Origin: Glaciibacter superstes DSM 21135 | GTDB lineage: Bacteria > Actinomycetota > Actinomycetes > Actinomycetales > Microbacteriaceae | Direction of reading: 5' to 3' | DNA: 64,000 bases | Assembly (NCBI RefSeq): GCF_000421145.1 | Contig: NZ_ATWH01000014.1 | Span: 1 to 64,000 of the forward strand | Shown here: positions 33,353 to 42,092 of the stretch, piece after piece | How positions within the stretch are numbered: the first letter of the stretch is position 1 | How the letters are laid out: every line of letters starts with the position of its first letter | Program-made: the position numbers and the translations under genes | The notes under the pieces: generated by a model | Told to the model about the DNA's origin: nothing | What the model saw: the letters and a program-made list of their open reading frames with translations, nothing else | Databases searched by the model: none

Positions 33353-34948
33353 TTACGAGGCGTCGGAGAGCGTCATCTCCTTGAGCAGGATCAGACCATC
33401 GGTCCTTGGCGTCCAGTCGATGCTCTCTGCCATGCCGAAGTTGAAGCTCGGCTGACCGATCGGAACAACAGGAATCGTCTCGTAGACGTACTCCGCAATG
33501 GCGGCGAGCTTCTCTTGGCGATCATCTCCGCTAGCGGTCGTGGCTTCCGCGTACATCGTTTCCAGGGTCGGGTCACAGTAGGCGGAGGTCTGGCCTTCGC
33601 AGCTGTAGTACCCATTGATGCTGCCCGAGTAGTCCATCAGCTCGTTGCCGTGCTGCTGGAGGCCGATGAGTCCGCGATCGGCCGGAATGTTCGGGTAGCC
33701 GATCGTCCACTGTTCTTCGAACGCGGCCGTCTCGAACACTCCGGACGTGGCGCCGGTGAGTCCGATCGCCTTGAGTCCCTCTGCGATGACCTGCACCATC
33801 TCGTTCGCGCGAAGGATGTACCCATCGCGTGCATTCACGTGAAGCGGGACCGTCACGTCGATACCATCGGCGGCTGCCTCTTCAACAAGGGACTTGGCCT
33901 TTTCGATGTCATACGGGTACGGCTCGAGGTCTGCGTAGCCGGTAGCGCCGGGGCCAACGATCTGACCGCGGGTTTCACCGCCGCCACCGATATCGTTCAT
34001 GATCTGGCTCTTGTCGAACGACAGGGCGATCGCCTCGCGGATGCGATGGTCTGCGAGCGTGGGGTTCGGCGTGTCCAGGCGGAGGATGATTGTCTCGACA
34101 GTCGGAGTGGCCTCACATTTCGGCGCCTGCTCACACTGGTCCGAGGTGAGCCGGTTGGCGAAGTCTGCTTCTCCCGTGCTGACCATTGAGGAGCGAACCT
34201 CGGTCTCCGGGCGGAAGACGTACGTCGCCTTTGTGACGTTCTGTGCGCCGTTCGCGTCGTCCGAGTCGATTCCCCACCAGTCTGGGTATGCCTCAAGGAC
34301 GATGTTCTGCCCTCGCTCCCACGACACGAACTGGTACGGCCCTGTGCCGATCGGATGCGTCTCATAGGCCTCCGGATCCTCCTCGATCTGAGTGGGCGAC
34401 GGGATCGTGACGAAATACAGGCGTGTCGGAAGGATCGGGTCAGTCGATTCCGTCGCCACGTTGAGGGTGAACTCGTCGACAGCGCTGGCCGTCACGTTCG
34501 GCCCAAGGAAGGTGCGCATCGGGAACGCATTCTCCGGATCGAGTACGTAGTTCAGGGCGTCGGCGGCGGCCTCAGCGTTGAAGTCAGTGCCGTCCTGGAA
34601 CTTCACCCCTTCACGCAGCGTGAACTGCCAGTTGAGATCGTCGACCTGCTCCCAGGAGAGCGCGAGCTCTGGAACGAGCTCGTTGGAGTCAGGGTCACGA
34701 TTGAGCAGCGCCTCGCCCACGTTCCTCAGGATCGGATGCCCGTCATTCGAGTAGGCGTTCCAACTGGCGAGCGAACGGGGTTCCTCTCCCAGTGCCAGGG
34801 TGATTTCTGAACCAGAGTCACCCGATGTTGCCGTGCCGCCACCGGTACAAGCGCTGAGCGCCATCGCGGCGACGGCCAGAACGGCCATCACCCCGACCCG
34901 CGTTCGACGGATGCCGGCATGCGGCTTCTTTGCCGTTATTCGATTCAT
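33353..34948 (-). CDS. oligopeptide-type ABC importer binding lipoprotein (family 5)
   Basis: A 531-residue solute-binding protein of the DppA/OppA class. The signal sequence ends in the lipobox ALSAC followed by TGGGTAT. Class features are the segment LALSWEQVDDLNWQFTLREG and the following GVKFQDGTDFNAEAAADAL, then YPDWWG and late IREAIALSFDKSQI. Proteins of this class bind not only peptides but also nickel, opines, sugars and organic acid conjugates, so the ligand cannot be read off. The ATG at 34948 is chosen because the signal peptide starts there. It lies 74 bp after the crotonase gene. Confidence 0.9.
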   Translation of the reverse strand: MNRITAKKPHAGIRRTRVGVMAVLAVAAMALSACTGGGTATSGDSGSEITLALGEEPRSLASWNAYSNDGHPILRNVGEALLNRDPDSNELVPELALSWEQVDDLNWQFTLREGVKFQDGTDFNAEAAADALNYVLDPENAFPMRTFLGPNVTASAVDEFTLNVATESTDPILPTRLYFVTIPSPTQIEEDPEAYETHPIGTGPYQFVSWERGQNIVLEAYPDWWGIDSDDANGAQNVTKATYVFRPETEVRSSMVSTGEADFANRLTSDQCEQAPKCEATPTVETIILRLDTPNPTLADHRIREAIALSFDKSQIMNDIGGGGETRGQIVGPGATGYADLEPYPYDIEKAKSLVEEAAADGIDVTVPLHVNARDGYILRANEMVQVIAEGLKAIGLTGATSGVFETAAFEEQWTIGYPNIPADRGLIGLQQHGNELMDYSGSINGYYSCEGQTSAYCDPTLETMYAEATTASGDDRQEKLAAIAEYVYETIPVVPIGQPSFNFGMAESIDWTPRTDGLILLKEMTLSDAS

Positions 34949-35022
34949 CACTTTGCTCTCTTCTCTCGGTGCGATCCGGTCATCTCTGGCCGGGTCACGT
35001 GGTGTATTACTGCGTTCGCCTG

Positions 35023-35787
35023 TCATACAGATGTCTGTGCAAATCGTTCGGTTGCTTTCGAATACGAGGGTTGGGCGTGGCTGGCGTCACCGGCGAGCAT
35101 CTGGAAGACCGCGACGATACCGCGATCGGCGATCGGCTCAGGGGTGAGTGCGACCTTGGCCAGGCGCAAGGCGAGGGGACTCTTCCCGGCCAGCTCCCGC
35201 GCAAGCTTCTGGGCGGCGCTGATGAGGTCATCCGGCTGAACGACCAGGTTGACGAGTCCTCTGAGGTATGCCTCTTCGGCCGCGACCCGTCGTCCGGTGA
35301 GGATCCACTCTGTTGCGATTCCGACACCAACGACCCGCGGCAGCCGCTGCAGCCCGCCGGAACCCGGCAGGCTTCCCAAGCTGACCTCCGGCATCGAGAA
35401 GAGCGCATCAGTGGCGGCGATTCTCAGGTCGCACGCGAGTGCGAGTTCGACACCCCCGCCGACACAGTGACCATGCACTGCAGCGATCACCGGCTTGGTG
35501 CAGGTCGCAATCCGGTTCTTCGTCGCGAAGTCCAGCGCAACGTACTCTTGCTCGGCGCGTCCGGATATCTGGCCGATCTCCCGGAGATCAGAGCCGGAGC
35601 AGAAAGCCTTGCCGGCACCTGCCAGCACGATGGCGCCCACCGAGTCATCCCCCTCGAGCATGCCGATGGCACTGGCGATTGCCCGATGAGTCTCGGAGTC
35701 GAGTGCGTTCAGCACGTCTGGGCGCTGCAGGGTCAGAGTTGCGACGCGCTCATCGATCGCGACGGAAATCGTGCGGTAGTCACTCAT
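35023..35787 (-). CDS. enoyl-CoA hydratase/isomerase (crotonase family)
   Basis: A 254-residue crotonase. The oxyanion-hole segments are AGKAFCSGSDL and HGHCVGGGVELALACDLRIA. Both catalytic glutamates of hydratases seem kept, one in GGGVELAL and one in MPEVSLGSLPGSGG, so water addition to an enoyl-CoA (or the reverse) is likely, although hydrolase or lyase activities occur in the family. It acts on CoA thioesters, in line with the two CoA-transferases of the operon. The start overlaps the upstream ATPase stop (ATGA at 35784-35787). Confidence 0.88.
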   Translation of the reverse strand: MSDYRTISVAIDERVATLTLQRPDVLNALDSETHRAIASAIGMLEGDDSVGAIVLAGAGKAFCSGSDLREIGQISGRAEQEYVALDFATKNRIATCTKPVIAAVHGHCVGGGVELALACDLRIAATDALFSMPEVSLGSLPGSGGLQRLPRVVGVGIATEWILTGRRVAAEEAYLRGLVNLVVQPDDLISAAQKLARELAGKSPLALRLAKVALTPEPIADRGIVAVFQMLAGDASHAQPSYSKATERFAQTSV

Positions 35788-36623
35788 GGGGTCGCTCCAG
35801 TCAGTGCCGCGCGGCGCGCAGCAAGTTTTCGCCGCTCCTCGATCGGGTCAGGCCGCGGGACGGCCGCCATGAGCGCCTTCGTGTACGCAGCCTGCGGATC
35901 GTTGTAGAGCTGGTCCCTGGTTCCGATCTCGCGGATCTGACCCTGCTCCATCACCGCGACGCGATCGCAGAGGTGGCGTACCGTCGCCAGATCGTGCGCG
36001 ATGTACAGCAGTGTGAGGCCGAGTCGTGCCTTGAGATCCTGAAAGAGGTTCAATATCTGTGCCTGAATCGACACGTCAAGCGAAGCAACCGGCTCGTCGC
36101 ACACCAGCAATTCGGGATTCACCGCGAGTGCACGCGCGATCCCGATGCGCTGGCGCTCGCCGCCGGAGAACGCCGCGGGCTTCCGGGTGAGGTGATCAGG
36201 GCGAAGGCCGACCACCTCAAGTAGCGCGACGATCTCGTCGCGCACCTCGGCATCCTTCACTCGCGGCCGATGGATACGGATGCCTTCCGCGATGATCTCC
36301 TCGACACGCATTCGTGGATTCAATGAGGAGTACGGGTCCTGGAAAACCAGCTGAGCTTTCGCCCTGAACTCGCGAAGCTCCCTCCCCCTGAGGGAGGTGA
36401 TGTCTACTCCGTTCAGCCTGACGGTCCCACTCGTCGGCTCGATGAGCCGAAGTACACATCGCGCCGTCGTGGATTTGCCCGACCCCGACTCGCCGACAAG
36501 GCCAAGTGCCTCGCCACGCGCGATCGTGAAGCTGACGTCATCGACGGCCTTGACGTTCTGGTGGCGACCCCGAACGGCAAATTCGCGAACGAGCCCTTCG
36601 ACCTCGAGCAGATTGTCGGTCAT
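35784..36623 (-). CDS. oligopeptide-type ABC importer ATPase (DppF class)
   Basis: A 279-residue ATPase with Walker A GESGSGKSTTARCVL near residue 42, signature FSGGERQRIGIARAL and Walker B LLVCDEPVASLDVS. The DppF/OppF class is shown by VFQDPYSSLNPRM and by the position of the C-terminal domain (LYNDPQAAYTKALMAAVPRPDP). It pairs with the DppD-class ATPase encoded just before it, sharing four bases with that gene and four with the crotonase gene, so the three are probably translationally coupled. The C-terminus lacks a clear iron-sulfur cysteine cluster. Confidence 0.9.
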   Translation of the reverse strand: MTDNLLEVEGLVREFAVRGRHQNVKAVDDVSFTIARGEALGLVGESGSGKSTTARCVLRLIEPTSGTVRLNGVDITSLRGRELREFRAKAQLVFQDPYSSLNPRMRVEEIIAEGIRIHRPRVKDAEVRDEIVALLEVVGLRPDHLTRKPAAFSGGERQRIGIARALAVNPELLVCDEPVASLDVSIQAQILNLFQDLKARLGLTLLYIAHDLATVRHLCDRVAVMEQGQIREIGTRDQLYNDPQAAYTKALMAAVPRPDPIEERRKLAARRAALTGATP

Positions 36624-37672
36624 CTCAGCACTCCGGGTTCTTCGGTAAGCCAGTTCGCAAAGTGACAGGCGCTCGGGTGGGTTCCGTTCTCTGGGGTCTC
36701 CAGTGGCGGTCTCTCAGCAGTACAGATGTCCTGTGCGTAACGGCATCTCGGATGGAACGAGCATCCGCCTGGCAGGTTCGACGGCGACGGCGGGCGGCCG
36801 CCGATCGCAGTCAGCGTCAGTGGGATCGGACCGTCGATTCGCGGAAGCGATTGGAGAAGGCCGAGCGTGTATGGATTGATCGAGCGATAGTAGAGCTCGT
36901 CAGTCTCCGCAGCCTCCATCACCCGACCGGCGTACATCACCATCATGCGGTCAGCGAATCCGGCCAGGATTCCGAGGTCGTGGGTGATGAATACCACCGC
37001 TGTCCCTTGTTCCTCGGTGAGCGAGTACAAGAGGTCGATGACCTGCGCCTGCACGCGAACGTCGAGTGCGGTTGTGGGCTCATCGGCGATGACGAGGCGC
37101 GGTTCCCCGATCAGGGCCATGGCGATCATCACCCGCTGCCTCATCCCCCCGGAGAACTGGTGCGGATAGTCCTTGTAGCGTCTGGCGGGTTCGCGGATTC
37201 CGACCTTGGCGAGCATTTGGATGGCCCGCGTCTTTGCCTCCTTCTGATGCACGCCTCTGAGCCGGAGTGGCTGGCTGATCTGGTCGCCGATCGTCCGCAC
37301 CGGGTCAAGCGCAGACAGCGGATCCTGAAAGATATAGGAGATGTCCCAGCCGCGGAGGGCCCGCAGGTCGCTCTTCGGCATGGACAGGATGTCACGACCG
37401 TCGAAGAGGATCTGCCCGGTGACCGTTGCGGTGGGGAGCAGTCCGAGCAGCGCCTGCGCCGTCACGGACTTTCCTGAACCTGACTCGCCGACGATTCCGA
37501 CGCGTTCGCGCGGAGAGACGCTGAAGCTCACACCGTTCACGGCCTTCACAAGGCCGTGCGGTGCGTTGAAGGAAACGGTCAGATCGCGTACTTCCAGCAG
37601 CGGCCGGGAGACGTCGGGGAGTGACTGGCCGCCTGCTTCGCCGGCGGCCGCGAGCTTCTGTACGCTACTCAC
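36620..37672 (-). CDS. oligopeptide-type ABC importer ATPase (DppD class)
   Basis: A 350-residue ATPase with Walker A GESGSGKSVTAQALLGL near residue 60, YIFQDPLSALDPVRTIGDQ, signature FSGGMRQRVMIAMAL and Walker B LVIADEPTTALDV. The C-terminal motif GCSFHPRCRYAQDICTAERPPLE carries the Cys-rich cluster typical of this class. The N-terminal 20 residues are an extra polar tail. Its start overlaps the second CoA-transferase gene by four bases and its end overlaps the DppF-class gene by four. Confidence 0.9.
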   Translation of the reverse strand: MSSVQKLAAAGEAGGQSLPDVSRPLLEVRDLTVSFNAPHGLVKAVNGVSFSVSPRERVGIVGESGSGKSVTAQALLGLLPTATVTGQILFDGRDILSMPKSDLRALRGWDISYIFQDPLSALDPVRTIGDQISQPLRLRGVHQKEAKTRAIQMLAKVGIREPARRYKDYPHQFSGGMRQRVMIAMALIGEPRLVIADEPTTALDVRVQAQVIDLLYSLTEEQGTAVVFITHDLGILAGFADRMMVMYAGRVMEAAETDELYYRSINPYTLGLLQSLPRIDGPIPLTLTAIGGRPPSPSNLPGGCSFHPRCRYAQDICTAERPPLETPENGTHPSACHFANWLTEEPGVLR

Positions 37673-38889
37673 GCTGTGACTCCTTCCGGTTTACGGGGTG
37701 AGAGGTAATCAAGCGCCAACCCGAGTTCGGCTAGGACGTCCATGGTGTGTTCGCCGTGACGGGGTGGAACGGTCCGGATGAGTGCGGGGGTCCGGGAGAA
37801 CCGAGTGGGAGGGGCGATCAGGTGAAGCGGCCCGTCCGGCGCATCAAGAGTCTGCACGCGCCCTGTAGCCCGCACCTGCGGGTCGTCGAGTGCCTCCCCA
37901 AGCGAATTCACCCTGGCAACGAAGATGTCAGCCGGTTCGAGGATGTCGAGCCACTCCTGTGTCGACCGCGCCTTGAGCGCGGACTCAAGCAGCTCCTCCA
38001 TCTCCGCGCGGTTGGCGTTGCGCTTGTCGAAGCTTTCGAACCGTGGATCAACGGTGAGATCCGGAAGGCCGATCAGTTCACACAGTCCAGGGATGTCCCT
38101 CCCGCTGGACAGCGCGATGTATCCATCGGCGGTGGCATAGAACCCGTACGGCGGAGGGATGTAACCGTGTCCGTGCATGACCGTGCCCCTGACCGGTTCT
38201 CCCACGTTGTTGTTGAGCAGATGCACCGCGTGTTCACCAAGCGCGGCGAGCGCGCTTCCGAGCAGGTCGACGGCTACCTGCTGCCCTTCTCCTGTGCGCT
38301 CGCGGTGCACAAGTGCGGCAAGAACCGCCGCCGCACCATTGATCCCGCCGAGGACATCGGTGATGGACATTCCGATCGGTGTCGGTCGCCCCGATGCCGA
38401 CTCGTTCATCGCGCCCATTCCCGCTATGGCCTGAACGAGGACGTCTTGTCCGGGCTTGTCCGCGTATGGGCCTTCTGCGCCATACCCGGACGCGGAGACA
38501 TAGATGATTTCCGGATTGAGCTGGACACAGTCCGCATATCCCAGGCCGAGGCGGTCCATCACACCAGGCCGGAAATTCTCGTAGACAACGTCGGCTTTCG
38601 CAGCCAGGGACCTGGCGACCTCGATTCCCCGCGCCGTCTTCAGATCGAGGGCGACGGAGCGCTTGTTGCGGTTGTTCGCGAGGAACGTCGCACGGTACAG
38701 CGTGCCAGGACGGCCTTCCTCCTCGTCTGCATAGCGCTCATCGGCACGGCCATCTGGCGTCAGCGCCCGTTCTCGTTCGATCTTGATGACGTCCGCGCCC
38801 AGGTCGCCGAGCATCTGCGTGGCATACGGCCCCTGCACGCGTTCGGTGAAATCCAGGACGACGATCCCGGCAAGTGCTCCAGAGCTCAT
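37669..38889 (-). CDS. class III CoA-transferase (CaiB/BaiF family), copy 2
   Basis: A 406-residue CoA-transferase with the same order of motifs as the product of 30156: LDFTERVQGPYATQMLGDLG, GADVIKIERERALTPDGR, NRNKRSVALDLKTARG, VVYENFRPGVMDRLG, GYGAEGPYADKPGQDVLVQA and the late PPRHGEHTMDVL. The two proteins look like recent paralogues. They could form a hetero-oligomer or serve two acids, for example donor and acceptor steps of one cycle. The start overlaps the aldehyde dehydrogenase stop by four bases. Confidence 0.88.
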   Translation of the reverse strand: MSSGALAGIVVLDFTERVQGPYATQMLGDLGADVIKIERERALTPDGRADERYADEEEGRPGTLYRATFLANNRNKRSVALDLKTARGIEVARSLAAKADVVYENFRPGVMDRLGLGYADCVQLNPEIIYVSASGYGAEGPYADKPGQDVLVQAIAGMGAMNESASGRPTPIGMSITDVLGGINGAAAVLAALVHRERTGEGQQVAVDLLGSALAALGEHAVHLLNNNVGEPVRGTVMHGHGYIPPPYGFYATADGYIALSSGRDIPGLCELIGLPDLTVDPRFESFDKRNANRAEMEELLESALKARSTQEWLDILEPADIFVARVNSLGEALDDPQVRATGRVQTLDAPDGPLHLIAPPTRFSRTPALIRTVPPRHGEHTMDVLAELGLALDYLSPRKPEGVTA

Positions 38890-40367
38890 TTGCCTGCTCC
38901 TTCCGCGGAGCTCGCCTGGAACGAGACGAAGCGTAGTTCCGTCATCTCCCGCACGGCGAAGCCTGGGCCTTCCCTGGTGTTGCCTGATTCACCGAGGCCG
39001 CCATATGGCTGCTGATCGAGGCGCGTCGTCGGAATATCGTTGATCAGGATGCCGCCGAACTCCAGTTCTCTCGACGCACGCATGGCCAGGTCGAGGTCGC
39101 GGGTGAAGATGCCGGCTTGCAGCCCGTACACCGTCTCATTCGCCACGGCGATCGCCTCATCGAATGTCTCGTATGGAATGACGGTGAGGACCGGGCCGAA
39201 CGCTTCGGCTTCCCGCAGCCTGGTCCCGAGGGGAGCACCGTCGACGACAGTGGGACGGAGGCACCCCTCGGTCATCATTCCACCGGCGATGATGCGCCCA
39301 CCCGCGACTTCTGCCTCGTCGATCCATTCCTTCACGCGTTGTGTTGCAGCCGGAAGGATCAGGGGACCGAGGTCGGATTCCTCGGCAAGCGGGTCGCCCA
39401 CAACGAGGGCATCCGCTTTCTGCGCCAGCGCGTCAAGGACTGCAGCATGCAGCGAGGAATGCACCAGGACACGCTGAACCGAGATACAACTCTGGCCGGA
39501 CAGGGAATACGCGGCTCTCGTGATCTTCGTCGTAGCGTCGTCCACATCGGCATCCCGTTCGATGATGACCGGTGCGTTCGAGCCGAGTTCCAGCGCCACG
39601 CGCTTCCTGAAGGCCTTCTGGGCGATACCCCAGCCGACCCCCGTGCTGCCGGTGAAGGTGATGAGCTTGGGGATGGGATGGTCAACCAACGCCGGACCGG
39701 CACTCGTTCCATCATCGGTGACGATGGTCAACCAGTCCTGTGGCATCCCCGCTTCAACGAGCAGTTCCTTGAGCAGGAACGCGCTGAGTGGGGTCTGGTG
39801 TGCTGGTTTCAGAACCACGCTGCACCCGGCGGCGATCGCTGGAGCGATCTTGTGGAGGACCGTGTTGAGAGGGAAGTTGAATGGTGTGATCGCGGCGACG
39901 ACACCGAGAGGCACATGGAAGACGATGCCGATCTTCCCCACGCCGGTCGGTGTCGCCTCCGTTGCCACCACTTCGCCGGAGAGCGTGCGGGCCTCGGCTG
40001 CCGAGAAGCGTGCCGTCTCCACCGCGCGTCCGACCTCGCCTCGAGCATCCTTCAGCACTTTTCCGGTTTCAAGTGTGATCACGGTTGCCAGACGGTCAGT
40101 GTTGGCGACGAGGAGCTGCGCGAGCCTGTCCAGAATCAGCGCGCGTTCGAATTGCGGCAGGCCACGATCGAATGCCGCCTGCGCAGTGCGGCACGCGAGG
40201 TCAACTTCGGCGGCTCCGCATTGGGCAACCTGTGCGATCACCTGGCCGGTGAACGGATCAACGACGTCGACGCGCGGATGTGCGGGGTACTGCGTCAGGT
40301 TGGTCGACAGGGCACCGACGGCGACGTCCCGGCGCTGCTGGGGGGATGATTCAGATTTCGACTTCAC
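38886..40367 (-). CDS. NAD(P)-dependent aldehyde dehydrogenase
   Basis: A 493-residue aldehyde dehydrogenase. Coenzyme and catalytic motifs are present: AITPFNFPLNTVLHKIAPAI, the TFTGSTGVGW turn, the Glu in VALELGSNAPVI and the catalytic Cys in YSLSGQSCISVQR. The sequence GQSCISVQR recalls the lactaldehyde/phosphonoacetaldehyde dehydrogenase branch, so a small hydroxy- or acid-aldehyde substrate is plausible; it could oxidise the aldehyde released by the HpaI-type aldolase. The GTG start at 40367 has GGAGAGGAG upstream and overlaps the permease gene end by 17 bases. Confidence 0.87.
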   Translation of the reverse strand: MKSKSESSPQQRRDVAVGALSTNLTQYPAHPRVDVVDPFTGQVIAQVAQCGAAEVDLACRTAQAAFDRGLPQFERALILDRLAQLLVANTDRLATVITLETGKVLKDARGEVGRAVETARFSAAEARTLSGEVVATEATPTGVGKIGIVFHVPLGVVAAITPFNFPLNTVLHKIAPAIAAGCSVVLKPAHQTPLSAFLLKELLVEAGMPQDWLTIVTDDGTSAGPALVDHPIPKLITFTGSTGVGWGIAQKAFRKRVALELGSNAPVIIERDADVDDATTKITRAAYSLSGQSCISVQRVLVHSSLHAAVLDALAQKADALVVGDPLAEESDLGPLILPAATQRVKEWIDEAEVAGGRIIAGGMMTEGCLRPTVVDGAPLGTRLREAEAFGPVLTVIPYETFDEAIAVANETVYGLQAGIFTRDLDLAMRASRELEFGGILINDIPTTRLDQQPYGGLGESGNTREGPGFAVREMTELRFVSFQASSAEGAGK

Positions 40368-41247
40368 TGGTGATCTTCTCCTCTCCGCCACGAACGGCGC
40401 TCGTGCTCGCCGTCCTGGCACGGAACCAGGTGGCGATGATGTTGACACTCAGGGTGGTGAGCAGTATGGCGATACCGGGGACGGCCACCAGCCATGGCGC
40501 GCTGGTCAGGTATTCGCGGCCTTCCGCGAGCATCAGCCCCCAGGAGGACTCCGGCGGTTGGATGCCAAGGCCGAGGAAACTCAGCGACGCTTCGGTAAGC
40601 ATCATGACTGCCAGCTCCAACGTGGCGAGCACCAGGATGGGAGCGGCGAGGTTGGGAAGGAGATGGCGCACGATGATCCGGAAGTTCGACGCACCAAGCG
40701 ATCGAGCCGCCTCGACGAAAAGTTCCTCACGCAGGGCGAGCATGAGGCCGCGACTGACGCGCGCGTACACCATCCAGCGGGTGACGGCGAGGACGAGGAC
40801 GATGTTCACAAAGCTCGGACCGAGGACGTAAAGGACGAGGAGGGCGATCAGAAGCGAAGGCACGCTCATCTGCAGGTCGACCAGTCGCATCATGATGTCG
40901 TCGAACCAGTTGCGGTAGTACCCGGCGATCAGGCCGACTGTCGTTCCAAAAAGCCCGGAGATCACCACGCTCGCGACACTCACGGACAGTGAGATCTGCG
41001 ACCCGAGCATGAGCCGGGCAAGCTCATCTCGTCCGAGTGGATCCGTGCCGAGCAGGTGAATGCCGCCACCGGGCGCCGGTGTCAGCGGTGGCTTGTTGCG
41101 CAGCACGAGATCCTGCGCATAGGGGTCGAATGGGGCAATGAGGTGGACCAGGAGTGCGCTGGCAACGACGGCGACAAGAATGATGATGCTGAGGGTGACC
41201 AGCTTCTGGTTCCAGACGAACCTGGCGATGCGGGTGAGTATCTTCAT
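40351..41247 (-). CDS. oligopeptide-type ABC importer permease (DppC class)
   Basis: A 298-residue permease of the DppC class: N-terminal single helix, then HLLGTDPLGRDELARLMLGSQ, six helices in all, and the EAA-type loop VEAARSLGASNFRIIVRHLLPN. The ATG at 41247 is chosen over the longer frame because the first helix and the typical start follow it. It lies 10 bp after the SDR gene and far from its DppB-class partner at 31431, an unusual layout for this family. Confidence 0.88.
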   Translation of the reverse strand: MKILTRIARFVWNQKLVTLSIIILVAVVASALLVHLIAPFDPYAQDLVLRNKPPLTPAPGGGIHLLGTDPLGRDELARLMLGSQISLSVSVASVVISGLFGTTVGLIAGYYRNWFDDIMMRLVDLQMSVPSLLIALLVLYVLGPSFVNIVLVLAVTRWMVYARVSRGLMLALREELFVEAARSLGASNFRIIVRHLLPNLAAPILVLATLELAVMMLTEASLSFLGLGIQPPESSWGLMLAEGREYLTSAPWLVAVPGIAILLTTLSVNIIATWFRARTASTSAVRGGEEKITSEVEI

Positions 41248-41257
41248 GGGTTCGTCC

Positions 41258-42040
41258 TCAGCCCAGCATCGAGACGCCGCCATCGACGTAGAGCGCCGTG
41301 CCGGTGATGAATGAAGCATCTGCAGAGAGGAGGAACTCGGCGGCGGCGGCCTGTTCCTCCGGCAGGGCGAGGCGTCCGAGTGGAATCCCAGGGCGGAAGG
41401 CTTCGAGGGACCCTTCGACCTTTTCTTTCAGGAGATTTGGTCCATCGGTACGGATGGCCTCATCGATCATCGGTGTCGCGGTCACACCCGGGCAGAGTGC
41501 GTTCACCCTGACCCGATGGGGCGAAAGCTCAAGGGCGATTTGTTTCGTCAGATGCATGACCGCCGCCTTGCTCGTGCAGTAAGCCGATTGGTTCATCCGT
41601 GCGGCGGTGGCGGTGACGGAAGAGACCGTGACGATGGCGCCTGTGCTCTCGATGAGGGCAGGTGCGGCGGCCCGGATGGCGATGAACGTGCCGGTGACGT
41701 TGACCTCCTGGATCTTTCTCCAGAGCTCGAGCTTGATGTCGAGGAACCCGGATGCGGTCTGCCGAATTCCAGCGGCGGTCACCAGCCCATTGAGAGAACC
41801 GAACCGTTCGATCGCGGCGGTGACTGCGGCGGCCATGGAGTCCTCATCCGTTGTGTCTGCCACAACTCCAAGGGCCTCATGTCCCTCTGCCGCCAGGCTG
41901 TCGACCACCCGGTCGACGGCTTCTACCCCGAGGTCACACACCACAACGCGCGCGCCATTACCCGCGAACCGACGGGCCATGGTCTCACCCATTCCACCGG
42001 ATCCGCCGGTGATGAGGATGGTCTCTCCGTTGAATCTCAT
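41258..42040 (-). CDS. short-chain dehydrogenase/reductase
   Basis: A 260-residue classical SDR. NAD(P) motif TGGSGGMGETMA near residue 11, Asp at the end of the second strand (VVCDLG) suggesting preference for NAD, TAAGI in place of NNAG, catalytic Ser in VTVSSV and the YCTSK active-site Tyr/Lys near residue 155. The terminal FITGTALYVDGGVSMLG is typical. It probably oxidises a hydroxyl group of the acid or its CoA ester. It sits between the tartrate-dehydrogenase-type gene and the DppC-class permease gene. Confidence 0.88.
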   Translation of the reverse strand: MRFNGETILITGGSGGMGETMARRFAGNGARVVVCDLGVEAVDRVVDSLAAEGHEALGVVADTTDEDSMAAAVTAAIERFGSLNGLVTAAGIRQTASGFLDIKLELWRKIQEVNVTGTFIAIRAAAPALIESTGAIVTVSSVTATAARMNQSAYCTSKAAVMHLTKQIALELSPHRVRVNALCPGVTATPMIDEAIRTDGPNLLKEKVEGSLEAFRPGIPLGRLALPEEQAAAAEFLLSADASFITGTALYVDGGVSMLG

Positions 42041-42092
42041 CGCAAACCTCTTTGTCTCTCGATGTCGTTTATCTCGATCTCGGTGACGCGCT

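Noticed and set aside
35023..40367. Crotonase plus aldehyde dehydrogenase as a ferulate (Ech/Vdh) pathway for hydroxycinnamoyl tartrates
   Set aside because: No acyl-CoA ligase or cinnamoyl esterase is present, and the dehydrogenase motif looks like the lactaldehyde branch. Kept only as a growth test to try.
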